A DNA stretch of 64,000 bases from positions 62,001-126,000 of the forward strand of contig CALLIL010000009.1 of the NCBI GenBank assembly GCA_938009755.1, read 5' to 3'. The notes beneath the pieces are model-generated. The model was not told the DNA's origin and made no database searches. It saw nothing but the letters and a program-made list of their open reading frames with translations. The translations under genes were made by a program, and so were the position numbers. This stretch comes from an uncultured Marinomonas sp. Its GTDB lineage: Bacteria; Pseudomonadota; Gammaproteobacteria; Pseudomonadales; Marinomonadaceae. Within the stretch, counting starts at the first letter, position 1. Every line of letters begins with the position of its first letter. This document shows, one piece after another, positions 1 through 8,546 of the stretch.

Positions 1-1160
1 ACAATCGCACAAACGGTTTGACCATATAGCGTGATATCAGGGTTGCCACCAACGTTTGGCGTTCCGCCAGCAAAGACACCAACAAGAATAACCGCAATAA
101 AGCCTGTTATGCCGTGTACGCCAACTGCACCAACAGCGTCATCAATACCCATTTTTTCAAGGAATTTAGCAGAACCAACCGCAACGAAGCTCATGCAGAT
201 TGCGATGATGAACGCTAAGCCTGGATCGTATAGATCTAAACCAGCGGCAACAGAAATGATACCAACAAGGCCACCAGACATCGTCCAGAAAGGGTCGCGA
301 GTAGCAATGTAACAACCGATTACACCACCTGCGAAGCCCATTAAGGTATTGAAAGCAAAAGCAGATAAGTTCGTTGGTGTGTTGTAAATCGTTGTCCAGC
401 CAGTATCGCCACCATTAAAGATAATACAACCGCCTAGGAAGCCGAAGAAACCGAAGATGATCATCATCAAGCCGATCAATGTCATCGGCAGGTTGTGAGC
501 TTTAATTTGCTGAGCCACACCGTTGACGTATTTACCAACACGAGGTCCTAAGTTGATCAACACACCTAGCGTGAAGAAACCTGCAATCGCGTGAACCACA
601 CCAGACGCACCAACATCGTGGTAGCCGAACTTAGTCAGCATCCAGCCGTCTGGGTGCCAGCCCCAAGCGCCCGCAAGAATCCATATAGCACTACCTAGAA
701 GGATAGCAAGGATCAAAAATGCACTTACACGGATACGCTCGATGACCGCACCAGAAAGAATGGAACCTGTAGTCGCACCAAATAAAGCGAAGGCTGCCCA
801 GAAAATACCGGAACCCATGTCTTGAACATCTGGGCCCATACTTGTGGACCAAGGTAATGCACCGGATGCTTCAGCAGGAATAATGCCTGCAGGGAAAGCG
901 TTGTAAATCCACCAGCCGAACAAGTAGAAGGTTGGAATGATGACGGCGAGTGCAAGGATATTTTTTACACCTGCTGCCAATGCGTTTTTACTACGGGATG
1001 CACCCATTTCGTATGCCAAGAAGCCTGCGTGAATCATCACCATGATGGCTGTACACCACCAATAAAAGACTTCTACGTTCATCGCTTGATGCATGTTGAA
1101 TACCGCCTGCTGCGCATCGAGTGCAGCTTGGAGGGACTCAAGCGTCGTTTCTGTCGCCAT
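1..1160 (-). CDS. amt: Ammonium transporter (Amt family), 3' end outside window
   Basis: Inner-membrane channel for ammonium/ammonia uptake. About 386 codons are visible; the C-terminus lies beyond position 1. The start is the ATG at 1158-1160, giving MATETTLESLQ and then MNVEVFYWWCTAIMVMIHAG, the first long membrane segment. Typical Amt segments follow, including FLAYEMGASRSKNA, GALIWA-like helices, GWHPDGWMLTKFGYHDVGASG with the conserved D/G-rich pore region, and VGAVGVHGITGF with a conserved pore His. A sigma-54-type promoter sits about 200 bases upstream, which fits nitrogen control. No glnK lies on the upstream side, where eutC is found instead, so the ammonia-releasing eutBC genes and this transporter are neighbours on one strand. 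Family assignment is firm; substrate is known for the family. Confidence 0.95.
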   Translation of the reverse strand, partial: MATETTLESLQAALDAQQAVFNMHQAMNVEVFYWWCTAIMVMIHAGFLAYEMGASRSKNALAAGVKNILALAVIIPTFYLFGWWIYNAFPAGIIPAEASGALPWSTSMGPDVQDMGSGIFWAAFALFGATTGSILSGAVIERIRVSAFLILAILLGSAIWILAGAWGWHPDGWMLTKFGYHDVGASGVVHAIAGFFTLGVLINLGPRVGKYVNGVAQQIKAHNLPMTLIGLMMIIFGFFGFLGGCIIFNGGDTGWTTIYNTPTNLSAFAFNTLMGFAGGVIGCYIATRDPFWTMSGGLVGIISVAAGLDLYDPGLAFIIAICMSFVAVGSAKFLEKMGIDDAVGAVGVHGITGFIAVILVGVFAGGTPNVGGNPDITLYGQTVCAI

Positions 1161-1286
1161 AATATTGTTCCTTATTGTGGGATAAGTTAAACAAAGAGAT
1201 CATTGATCTGTTGGTTCTTATTACCGCTTATTGCTAAGTGGCTTGTTCTCAGTTCAGCATCTTTGTGCTGTTTTCTGATTCTTTCG

Positions 1287-1320
1287 ATTTTCAATCCTGA
1301 TTGATCCAATGATTGAAAAT
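1287..1320 (-). repeat. Inverted repeat in the amt leader
   Basis: Perfect 10-base arms ATTTTCAATC (1287-1296) and GATTGAAAAT (1311-1320) are separated by 14 bases. They fall inside the long 5' leader predicted downstream of the sigma-54 promoter. The repeat could be an RNA hairpin or an operator. There is no T-run directly after it on the minus strand, so a simple terminator is not supported. Confidence 0.4.
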
Positions 1321-1361
1321 ATTATTCTCCTGAATTTTTTAATCCTGATGGTAAAGAATAA

Positions 1362-1379
1362 TTGCAAATAGTGTGCCTA
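1362..1379 (-). promoter_or_regulatory. Sigma-54 (RpoN) promoter of amt
   Basis: On the minus strand the sequence reads AGGCAC-ACTAT-TTGCA. The -24 GG and -12 GC are exactly ten bases apart, as in the consensus TGGCAC-N5-TTGCA. The predicted start of transcription is near 1352, giving a leader of about 190 bases before the amt ATG. It lies between eutC and amt. Sigma-54 with NtrC control of amt is established in proteobacteria; I did not find a convincing NtrC site upstream. Confidence 0.7.
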
Positions 1380-1403
1380 CTCTTTGCAATTTTCTGACAT
1401 TGG

Positions 1404-2294
1404 CTAGTTCGTTAAGAAATTACGTGACTCCACTTCTTCATTCAGTATTAAGTCATTATCTGAGCGATCTTTTAGGTTCACGCCAGACAGTTTTAGTGTG
1501 CGAGCTTCGTTTAATAAGTAAAACGCCTTACGCGCGGCTTCTTGGTATACAAGCCCTGCAGGGCGGACATTTGAGATGCAATTTCGTGAGGCGTCTGTAA
1601 GGCCGACTTTGCCTTCCCAAGTGAGGTAAAGTCCCAAACTGTCGGGTGAGCTTAACCCTGGGCGTTCACCTATTAATACCAATACGCATTTGGCGTTTAG
1701 GCGCTGGCATATATCATCACCAATGGCCACTCGACCTTGTTGTACGATACAAATTGGTGCGATATTCCAGTGCTCTTGTGCATGTTTGGAAGTTGTATTG
1801 TTTGGATTTAAGTAAGTGGATAAAGCCGCAAGGAAAGGAACGGTGTTTTGCTCAATGGCCAATGAAGACAATCCATCAACCACAGCAATCGCCAAATCGT
1901 ATTGCGCTAGGTGAGGGTTCTCTGCTGTGTGTTTATCCAAAATACGTCCAGATTCGTCATCCAGTCGGCGACCATAATCTGGGCGCTGTAAATAAGTTGC
2001 GCGGTCCGTCGCGCGACTGTGCAAAATTAGGGGTGCGCAGTCGGGAGCCCAATCCTGCTCCGTAAGGGCCTTTGCAAGCTGGTGAGTGTCTAGTTGAGTA
2101 TGTACAGCGTCGATGGCTTGAGCGTGCGCCAATTGAAAGGCGAGTAAGTGTTTAGTTGGCACACTGACACCAGATCGCCCTAAACCAACTCTTGCGTCTG
2201 TGAAAGCATTGAGTGTTTGCCATGGGTTTTCGATCACCGCTTCTTCATTTGCACTTGCGTTTATATCAAGTGTTTTTGTCTTTTTTGTGCTCAT
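1404..2294 (-). CDS. eutC: Ethanolamine ammonia-lyase small subunit
   Basis: Light chain of the B12-dependent enzyme that splits ethanolamine into acetaldehyde and ammonia. The protein is 296 aa, starting MSTKKTKTLDINASANEE; the ATG overlaps the eutB stop by four bases (TCAT on the plus strand, 2291-2294), so the two are translationally coupled. A longer in-frame extension upstream is a reading through eutB in another frame and is not used. Conserved blocks include RVGLGRSGVSVPTKHLL, the Y-G-R-R-L-D-D-E segment, DGLSSLAIE and VLIGERPGLSSPDSLG, which are hallmarks of EutC. No microcompartment genes accompany it, so this is the short, carboxysome-less ethanolamine route. Confidence 0.95.
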   Translation of the reverse strand: MSTKKTKTLDINASANEEAVIENPWQTLNAFTDARVGLGRSGVSVPTKHLLAFQLAHAQAIDAVHTQLDTHQLAKALTEQDWAPDCAPLILHSRATDRATYLQRPDYGRRLDDESGRILDKHTAENPHLAQYDLAIAVVDGLSSLAIEQNTVPFLAALSTYLNPNNTTSKHAQEHWNIAPICIVQQGRVAIGDDICQRLNAKCVLVLIGERPGLSSPDSLGLYLTWEGKVGLTDASRNCISNVRPAGLVYQEAARKAFYLLNEARTLKLSGVNLKDRSDNDLILNEEVESRNFLTN

Positions 2295-3712
2295 GAACGG
2301 CCTCCAATCATGCGGTTTAACGATTGTTGGAAGGCATCTGGTAATTGGTTGTTCAAGGTGAATTGCTCGTTGTTCTTGAAAATTTCCATTTTCGCGAGCC
2401 AAGCGTCGAATTCGGGCGCAGGTTTCAGCCCTAAAGCACGACGAGCGTACAAGGCGTCGTGAAAGGAAGTAGTCTGATAATTCAGCATAATATCGTCGGA
2501 GCCAGGAATGCCCATAATAAAAGTACAACCAGCCACGCCTAGCAGCGTCAATAAGTTGTCCATATCGTTTTGATCGGCTTCTGCGTGATTGGTGTAACAC
2601 ACATCGCAACCCATAGGTAAACCAAGTAATTTTCCACAGAAGTGATCTTCTAAACCCGCGCGGGTGATTTCTTTGCCGTCGTACAAATACTCTGGGCCGA
2701 TAAAGCCGACAACGGTATTTACTAAGAGTGGATTGAATTTTCGAGCAACCGCGTACGCTCTTGTTTCACAGGTTTGTTGGTCTAAGCCGTGATGCGCATT
2801 GGCCGAAAGCGAGCTGCCTTGGCCAGTCTCAAAGTACATGACGTTATTGCCGACCGTGCCACGATTTAATGACAGAGCAGCGTCTTGGGCTTCGGCGAGA
2901 TTGGCAAGGTTGAAACCAAAGCTGTCGTTAGTGGCTTGAGTACCGCCGATGGATTGAAACACCAAGTCCACGGGCGCGCCTTGGTCAATGCATTCAATGG
3001 TGTTGGTAACGTGAGTTAATACACAGGACTGCGTCGGAATCTCATAATGTTGGATGACTTCGTCCATCATTTTGATCAGTCGAGAGGCTTGCTGTACGTT
3101 GTCGGTGGCTGGGTTGATGCCAATCACCGCATCGCCATTGGCGTACAATAAACCATCTAGCATACTGGCGGCGATGCCGGTTAAATCGTCCGTTGGGTGA
3201 TTAGGTTGTAAGCGCGTGGATAAATGCCCCGGCAAACCAATGGTATTTCGAAAAGCGGTTTTCACATGGCATTTTTTCGCGACCAAAATGAGATCTTGGT
3301 TACGCATGATTTTACTCACCGCAGCGGCCATTTCTGGTGTGATGCCTTGGCGAATGCGAGTCAAAACTTCTGGTGTTGCCAAATCACTTAATAGCCAGTC
3401 ACGAAAGCCGCCAACCGTCAGGTGAGAAATCGGCGCGAACGCCTGTTTGTCATGGTCGTCTATGATGAGACGAGTGATTTCATCGTCTTCATAAGGAATC
3501 AGTAATTGTTCGAGAAAGATGGTGAGCGGCAAATCCGCTAATGTCATCTGTGCAATGACTCGTTCTTCTGCACTCTCAGCCGCCACGCCTGCCAATCGGT
3601 CTCCAGAACGTGCTGGTGTGGCTTTTGCCATTAGATCAGCAAGATCTACAAAGCCAAAGGTGCGTTCTCCCACAGTGTGATGGAATTGAAAAGAGGAATG
3701 TGGGTTGCTCAT
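2291..3712 (-). CDS. eutB: Ethanolamine ammonia-lyase large subunit
   Basis: Catalytic heavy chain of adenosylcobalamin-dependent ethanolamine ammonia-lyase; 473 aa against about 453-464 in the family. The sequence carries typical EutB blocks such as TIGLPGHLSTRLQPNHPTD, DGLLYANGDAVIGINPATDN, QSIGGTQATNDSFGFNLA, FETGQGSSLSANAHHG and MGCDVCYTNHAEADQND. It is the first gene of an eutBC operon, divergent from the EutR-like regulator at 3891, with a 178-base intergenic region that must hold both promoters. A downstream acetaldehyde dehydrogenase or ethanolamine permease is not in the window, so these must be elsewhere in the genome. Confidence 0.97.
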   Translation of the reverse strand: MSNPHSSFQFHHTVGERTFGFVDLADLMAKATPARSGDRLAGVAAESAEERVIAQMTLADLPLTIFLEQLLIPYEDDEITRLIIDDHDKQAFAPISHLTVGGFRDWLLSDLATPEVLTRIRQGITPEMAAAVSKIMRNQDLILVAKKCHVKTAFRNTIGLPGHLSTRLQPNHPTDDLTGIAASMLDGLLYANGDAVIGINPATDNVQQASRLIKMMDEVIQHYEIPTQSCVLTHVTNTIECIDQGAPVDLVFQSIGGTQATNDSFGFNLANLAEAQDAALSLNRGTVGNNVMYFETGQGSSLSANAHHGLDQQTCETRAYAVARKFNPLLVNTVVGFIGPEYLYDGKEITRAGLEDHFCGKLLGLPMGCDVCYTNHAEADQNDMDNLLTLLGVAGCTFIMGIPGSDDIMLNYQTTSFHDALYARRALGLKPAPEFDAWLAKMEIFKNNEQFTLNNQLPDAFQQSLNRMIGGRS

Positions 3713-3890
3713 ATAGAACTCGCGTTTTATCGAAAGATTAAGGCATAAGTTTTGCTGTTATTTACATTACTTAACTTTTCAAAGAGCTGTTATCGAATAA
3801 TGGCAAAACTATAAAAATTATATTTATCAAAAGGTTAGGTTTTATTTTTATTGTTTCTAATCAGAATGGGCAAAATAAATAGGGTTTGAA

Positions 3891-4850
3891 ATGCTGAATT
3901 CTACGGTAGATGCACCAAAAGGAAGCGTGAAACCTCGTATTTCAGAAGCGTACGATGCAGATTTACACGCTGGGAACCTGACGGATTGGCAGCAGGAATA
4001 CGACCAAATAAGCCGTGGTGCTTTTTATGGTCGTATTACGGAGTTAGCCTTTGAAGGCTTACAGGTATTTTGTGAGTATACTAGTCAAGCGTTGCAGCAA
4101 AAATGCGTTGTATGGCCCGATTCTGTTTGGCTTGGCATTCCCTTAGAAAACCAAAAAGAAAGCCGAATAAATGGCTTAACCATTCAATCTGATAGCGTGA
4201 TGTGTCGAATGGGAAGCTGTGATTTCCAATTATCAACCCCAGAAGAGTACGATTTATATGGTTTGGTAATAGACCAAAACATGTTGATGAAATTAGCAAA
4301 TATCCATGGCGTTGAGCTGAATTGGCGAGAGTTATCAGAGCATGGTCGATTAAGCATACCAGACAAAACTTTAGCAAAAGTACGTTTTCTCTTGGGGCGA
4401 TTATTGAGTGCCCAACACATGCAAACCCCGCCGCGATTACAGCAAGACATTGTCATGATGGCGTTGCTGGAAGTATTAAAAGAAGAAACGCCAAAACCGG
4501 CCCAAAAACAGAGTTATTATCACCGCAAAGCTGTAGTGGATTGCGCTTGTCAGTTTCTTGACGCCAATTTAGATCAAGCGGTTACTGTGACGCAGTTATG
4601 TGAAATCACCAATGTCAGTCGCCGTACCTTGCAATACAGCTTTGAAAGCATTCTTGGCGTCAGCCCAATTCAATATCTTCGTATGACTCGTTTGAACGGC
4701 GTTCGTCGTACCTTGATTCAATTTGACCAGAGCCAATCCATCAGTGAAATTGCCTCTCAATGGGGGTTTTGGCATCTCAGCCAGTTTGCCAAAGATTACA
4801 AACAGCTTTTCGGAGAAAAACCTTCTCAAACATTAGAGAGGAGACGCTAA
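3891..4850 (+). CDS. eutR: AraC-family activator of ethanolamine utilisation, EutR-like
   Basis: A 319-aa AraC/XylS-type regulator. The C-terminal ~100 residues hold the two helix-turn-helix motifs: VTVTQLCEITNVSRRTLQYSF, then SISEIASQWGFWHLSQFAKDYK with the closing FGEKPSQTL. The N-terminal part contains DWQQEYDQISRGAFYGRITE and LQVFCEYTSQALQQKCVVWP, which closely resemble enterobacterial EutR as I recall it. In enterics EutR senses ethanolamine plus B12 and activates eut genes. Its divergent position next to eutBC supports the same role. The GNAT gene starts five bases after its stop and may be co-transcribed. Confidence 0.85.
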   Translation: MLNSTVDAPKGSVKPRISEAYDADLHAGNLTDWQQEYDQISRGAFYGRITELAFEGLQVFCEYTSQALQQKCVVWPDSVWLGIPLENQKESRINGLTIQSDSVMCRMGSCDFQLSTPEEYDLYGLVIDQNMLMKLANIHGVELNWRELSEHGRLSIPDKTLAKVRFLLGRLLSAQHMQTPPRLQQDIVMMALLEVLKEETPKPAQKQSYYHRKAVVDCACQFLDANLDQAVTVTQLCEITNVSRRTLQYSFESILGVSPIQYLRMTRLNGVRRTLIQFDQSQSISEIASQWGFWHLSQFAKDYKQLFGEKPSQTLERRR

Positions 4851-4854
4851 TACA

Positions 4855-5358
4855 ATGGAGAGAATGCAGATTCGGCCGTCTGTGATCGACGATTTGCCGT
4901 CACTTACGGACATGTATAACCATTATATTTTGCATACTGCGATTACTTTTGATATTGAGCCTTATACCGTTGAAGGCCGAAAAGTCTGGTATTCACAATT
5001 CGCGGATACGGGTCGACATCAATTGCTGGTGGCGGAACTTAATAATGAAGTGATCGGTTTTGCTTGCAGTGCGCCATTTAAGCCAAAGCAAGCGTATGAA
5101 ACTTCTGTCGAAGTGAGCATTTACTTGACGCCCGACAGACAAGGTCAAGGCGTAGGAAAACGTTTGTATGAGGCATTGTTTGACGCGCTGGCGAAAGAAG
5201 ACGTACATCGAGCGTATGCAGGCATTTCATTACCCAATGCCCCTTCACGAACGATCCATCAAAAGTTTGGTTTTAAATCGGTTGGTATTTATCGTGAAGT
5301 AGGGCGTAAGTTCGGTAAATATTGGGATATTGAACAGTTTGAAAAAGCCATTGGGTAA
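4855..5358 (+). CDS. GNAT N-acetyltransferase, phosphinothricin-acetyltransferase type
   Basis: A 167-aa single-domain GNAT enzyme. The N-terminus IRPSVIDDLPSLTDMYNHYI and the core VEVSIYLTPDRQGQGVGKRLYE (with the acetyl-CoA-binding QGQGVG loop) match the Pat/Bar/YwnH subgroup, which acetylates small amines such as methionine sulfone, sulfoximine or phosphinothricin-like compounds. The closing segment, HQKFGFKSVGIYREVGRKFG, is also typical. It begins four bases after the eutR stop; ATG at 4864 is an alternative start. The actual substrate cannot be read from sequence. A link with ethanolamine use is suggested only by position. Confidence 0.85.
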   Translation: MERMQIRPSVIDDLPSLTDMYNHYILHTAITFDIEPYTVEGRKVWYSQFADTGRHQLLVAELNNEVIGFACSAPFKPKQAYETSVEVSIYLTPDRQGQGVGKRLYEALFDALAKEDVHRAYAGISLPNAPSRTIHQKFGFKSVGIYREVGRKFGKYWDIEQFEKAIG

Positions 5359-5402
5359 TTTAGCAGATTTATATCTCACTGAATAAGTGGTATGAGTCTA
5401 CT

Positions 5403-5415
5403 GCACTTAAAGTGC
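5403..5415. repeat. 13-base palindrome upstream of the NAT operon
   Basis: GCACTTAAAGTGC is a perfect palindrome with a single central base, about 90 bases before the nat start. Its size and symmetry suit a dimeric regulator's operator. The Crp/Fnr-type gene closing the same gene run is one candidate binder, but the sequence does not match the usual TGTGA or TTGAT half sites. Confidence 0.3.
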
Positions 5416-5506
5416 GGTAAATTGATATCGCTTAACTTAGGTTAATTCCTTTCTTCGTTTGCCTCTATATTCTTTGCTCCTATTGGTTATATCAAAGGAG
5501 CAAAGC

Positions 5507-6361
5507 ATGTCATTACCATTAAGTTTACAACGCTATATTTCAGATCTTGGCTTGGCCATTCCCGTACCATTAGACATGGGGTTTGTAGAGTCACTGCAAG
5601 CGACACATATTGCCCGATACAGTTTTAACAGCTTGGCTGTGGTGATGGGAGAAGATATCTCTTTGAACCTAGAAGATATCAGTCAGAAAATCGTGAAACG
5701 TGGTTTGGGTGGTTATTGTTTTGAACATAATAAGCTTACCTTTGAGCTTCTAAAAGCCTTGGGATATGACGTTAAATTGGTGATGGCTCGTGTGCTTAAA
5801 AATCAAGAGCAAGAGGTTCCTAGAACACATCGCTTTACTTTATTGAATCATGAAGGTCGCCTGTATTTGGTGGATACAGGGTTTGGTGGCGATTGTCCGA
5901 TTACGCCTTTGTTGCTGCAACCAGATGTGCTGCAAAAGTCAGGTAATGATGTGTACCGCATTGTGGCTAAGCCGGAGGGAGAGTACGACTTACAGATTTT
6001 GAAGCAAGGCGATTATTACACTATGTATCGTTTTGACTTGGCGGTTTATACCGATGCAGATTGTTTAGCGGGTAACTTCTATTCTCACCGATATCCAATG
6101 GCTGGCTTTGTTAATAATTTAATGGTTGGCTTAAAAGACGCGTCGCGTACGATCTTTTTGATAAACCATGAGTTAATGGAAAGGCAGCAAGGAAACCTGA
6201 AAAAGCAGGTCTTATCTTCGCCTAACGATTTATACCAAGTGTTAACCAACACATTTGGGTTGGATATTGAATGGGTGATTGCTGAGCATTTGTTTGATCG
6301 CTTTTTGGCGAATAACTTGGGACTATTAAACAAGGAAGATCAGTCTGAGGCCGTGTTATGA
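5507..6361 (+). CDS. nat: Arylamine N-acetyltransferase
   Basis: Transfers an acetyl or acyl group from CoA to arylamines and hydrazines; cytosolic. The start is ATG 5507 (MSLPLSLQRYISDLG), preceded by AAAGGAG at 5494-5500; this gives 284 aa, the usual NAT length, whereas an upstream start would lack a binding site. The Cys-His-Asp triad is visible: Cys in RGLGGYCFEHN, His in PRTHRFTLLN and Asp in LVDTGFGGDCP. Its stop overlaps the next gene by four bases (ATGA), so it forms an operon with the EamA transporter and probably the Crp/Fnr regulator. In marine bacteria the natural substrate is unknown. Confidence 0.93.
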   Translation: MSLPLSLQRYISDLGLAIPVPLDMGFVESLQATHIARYSFNSLAVVMGEDISLNLEDISQKIVKRGLGGYCFEHNKLTFELLKALGYDVKLVMARVLKNQEQEVPRTHRFTLLNHEGRLYLVDTGFGGDCPITPLLLQPDVLQKSGNDVYRIVAKPEGEYDLQILKQGDYYTMYRFDLAVYTDADCLAGNFYSHRYPMAGFVNNLMVGLKDASRTIFLINHELMERQQGNLKKQVLSSPNDLYQVLTNTFGLDIEWVIAEHLFDRFLANNLGLLNKEDQSEAVL

Positions 6362-7266
6362 ACCACACTATCACCTTGTTGGCTTGGGCTTGGTTGATGG
6401 CTTCCTCCTTTATTGTGTCTGGCCTTATTGTGGATTACGCGAGTCCAATTGCCACCTCGACGTTTCGCTTCTTTTTGGCGTGCCTGATTATGTTTTGCGT
6501 TCTTGTCGTAAGGTGGCGTAAGAAAGGGCTTAAGGTTCGCGATCAGTTTAAGGCGCTGTTTGTTTGTCGCAGCCGAGTTTTCCATTATGTGATTATCAGT
6601 GGCGCTTTGGTTGGCTTTTTTATCGGGCTATTTGCCGCATTGCAATCGACTACACCACTGAATACGTCTGTACTTTACACTTTGGTGCCTTTGATCGGCG
6701 TTTTTATCGCCAGAGTATGGTTGCATGAAATCTCGCCGTGGCTACGTATTTTGGGATTTGTCATAGGTTCCTGTGGCGCTATCTTGGTGTTGTTTTCGAC
6801 ACAAGCTGTTGGTGATTTTACGTGGCATTCAGGCGACCTTATTTTTATTGGTGCTTGTGTTCTATTGGCCTTGCATGTTGTGTCTGTACAGAAATGGGGA
6901 CGATCTCTAGAGGCTTTGTCAGGCGCTTTTATGATGATGCTTTTTGGCTGTATTTGGTTGTTGCCGATTGCTTTATTCTGGGGAGACTTAGAGAAGGTGC
7001 AATGGCAAACAAGTGGCTTTTGGTTTTACGGATTATATTTAACGGTATTTACGACGTTATTTACCTTCGTGCTACAACAGCGTTTGGTGGTTGCGGTAGG
7101 CGCAAGTCGATTATTGGCTTTTTCTTATACAATACCGGTTTGGGTGGCGCTTTTTGTTTCTGTCGCTAACGCTCGTGTATTCAGCTTGTTTAATTGGGGC
7201 TTTCTTGCTGGGTTGTTGTGTTTGGGCGTGGCCTTGTTTTTAATTGATAGAAAACAATCAGAGTGA
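6358..7266 (+). CDS. EamA/DMT-family permease
   Basis: A 302-aa integral membrane protein of the drug/metabolite transporter superfamily with about ten hydrophobic helices in two EamA repeats. The first repeat runs from LLAWAWLMASSFIVSG to GAILVLFSTQ, the second from GDLIFIGACVLLALHVVSV to the C-terminal helix. ATGA overlap with nat and a nine-base gap to the regulator gene indicate co-expression. DMT proteins often export metabolites or amino acids; the pairing with NAT suggests export of an acetylated product, but this is inference only. Confidence 0.88.
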   Translation: MNHTITLLAWAWLMASSFIVSGLIVDYASPIATSTFRFFLACLIMFCVLVVRWRKKGLKVRDQFKALFVCRSRVFHYVIISGALVGFFIGLFAALQSTTPLNTSVLYTLVPLIGVFIARVWLHEISPWLRILGFVIGSCGAILVLFSTQAVGDFTWHSGDLIFIGACVLLALHVVSVQKWGRSLEALSGAFMMMLFGCIWLLPIALFWGDLEKVQWQTSGFWFYGLYLTVFTTLFTFVLQQRLVVAVGASRLLAFSYTIPVWVALFVSVANARVFSLFNWGFLAGLLCLGVALFLIDRKQSE

Positions 7267-7275
7267 AGTGACGTT

Positions 7276-7863
7276 ATGGAGCAAACCCAATTAACAAATA
7301 GTTTGCAGACCTATTTTAATCGACTAGGGCATGATATTGATCTATCGATTCTTACTCTGCCCGTAGAGGTCCATTCCTTATCTAAAGGGGATTACCTTTT
7401 TCAGCAAGGCGATGTTGCGAGTAATTTCTACTTTTTATCTACTGGACTGGTTCGTTATGTCAGTGTGTCTGATGAAGGGAAAGAGTTTACCCAAAGCTTT
7501 GTTAAAGGCCCGAGTGTTATTGGTTCCACCAAATCTATGGTAACAAAATCAAAGGCATCATTTGGGATTCAAGCGTTAGAAGAGAGCATTGTTTTGTCTT
7601 ACCCTTGGACCGCGTTTTATGAGCAAATGCGAGAGGATAAAAACTTTCTGGAGTTTTACGTCAAATTATTAGAAAGGATTTTTATCAGCAAAGAAGAGCG
7701 AGAAAGTGCGTTCATGAAACACTCTGCTGAGCGTCGATATCTGGATTTTTGCGTTGCCTTCCCAGAGCTAAAAGACACTATTCAACAGCAGCAAATAGCT
7801 TCTTACATTGGCATTACACCTGTGGCGTTAAGCCGTATTCGGCAGAAGCTAAAGCTGTGTTGA
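7276..7863 (+). CDS. Crp/Fnr-family transcription regulator
   Basis: A 195-aa protein with an N-terminal cyclic-nucleotide-binding-type beta barrel (LSKGDYLFQQGDVASNFYFL, then FVKGPSVIGSTKSM) and a short C-terminal winged helix (QQQIASYIGITPVALSRIRQ). It has no FNR-type cysteine cluster, and the cAMP-contacting RxxS/E motif of Crp is not obvious, so the ligand is unknown. It is slightly shorter than Crp (about 210 aa), as in the YeiL or Flp-like branch common in marine bacteria and Bacteroidetes. It closes the nat-eamA run, which it may control. It is convergent with the next gene, with only 20 bases between stops. Confidence 0.88.
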   Translation: MEQTQLTNSLQTYFNRLGHDIDLSILTLPVEVHSLSKGDYLFQQGDVASNFYFLSTGLVRYVSVSDEGKEFTQSFVKGPSVIGSTKSMVTKSKASFGIQALEESIVLSYPWTAFYEQMREDKNFLEFYVKLLERIFISKEERESAFMKHSAERRYLDFCVAFPELKDTIQQQQIASYIGITPVALSRIRQKLKLC

Positions 7864-7883
7864 TCGATGCTAGCAATTCAAGC

Positions 7884-8546
7884 TTATTCTTCCGAACTAG
7901 ACTCGCTTGCCATGATTTCTTCAAGAGCTTGTTTGAAGCTCTCTGCGGGTTGGCCGCCAGTAATCGCGTATTTGTTGTTGATGATCACGGTGGGTACCGA
8001 GTTAATGCCGTTTTGTTGCCAAAATTGCTGTTGTTTACGCACTTCTTCTGCGTAGCGGTTATCTTCTAAAACGCTTTTCGCAGCGCCCATGTCTAAGTCA
8101 ACGCTGGCTGCTAGCTTTGCCAATACTGTGTGGTCGCTTACATCTTGGTTGTGTGTGAAGTGGGCAGTAAATAGCGCCATTTTTAGCTCAGCTTGTTTGC
8201 CTTCCAATTCCGCCCAATGCAATAAGCGATGTGCATCAAAGGAGTTACGCATGCGGCTGCTTTCAGTGAAATTGAAATCAAAGTCCAGCTCTTTTCCTCG
8301 TTCTTGCATTACCGCGCGGTTTTGATCCGACTCTGCTTTTGAAATGCCATATTTCTCGGTGATGTGTTCATCGAAGTTTTGACCTTCTGCAGGCATAGAA
8401 GGGTTAAGCTCGAAAGGCTGAAAGGTAATGTCCGCAGAAACGCTTTCATTGAGCTCTGTGAGTGCCTTGTTTAAATTGCCGAGACCAACGACGCACCAAG
8501 GGCACATAATATCCGATACGAATTGAATGTCTATTGAGTCTTTCAT
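7884..8546 (-). CDS. DsbA-family oxidoreductase, FrnE-like
   Basis: A 220-aa thioredoxin-fold protein with the active-site CPWC near the N-terminus (IQFVSDIMCPWCVVGLGNL) and a long inserted helical domain. The cis-proline loop appears as INSVPTVIINNKYAITGGQP. It has no signal peptide, so it acts in the cytosol, unlike DsbA. FrnE-type proteins are 2-hydroxychromene-2-carboxylate-isomerase/DsbA-like enzymes; in Deinococcus and E. coli they are thiol oxidoreductases tied to oxidative stress. Single gene, convergent with the Crp/Fnr gene. Confidence 0.9.
   Translation of the reverse strand: MKDSIDIQFVSDIMCPWCVVGLGNLNKALTELNESVSADITFQPFELNPSMPAEGQNFDEHITEKYGISKAESDQNRAVMQERGKELDFDFNFTESSRMRNSFDAHRLLHWAELEGKQAELKMALFTAHFTHNQDVSDHTVLAKLAASVDLDMGAAKSVLEDNRYAEEVRKQQQFWQQNGINSVPTVIINNKYAITGGQPAESFKQALEEIMASESSSEE

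Noticed and set aside
1380-1500. NtrC-binding sites upstream of the amt sigma-54 promoter
   Set aside because: No GCACC-N-GGTGC type palindrome could be found in the region read.
2295-2609. N-terminal extension of the eutC frame to 401 aa
   Set aside because: It overlaps eutB in another frame and lacks homology; ATG 2294 with a four-base overlap is the natural start.
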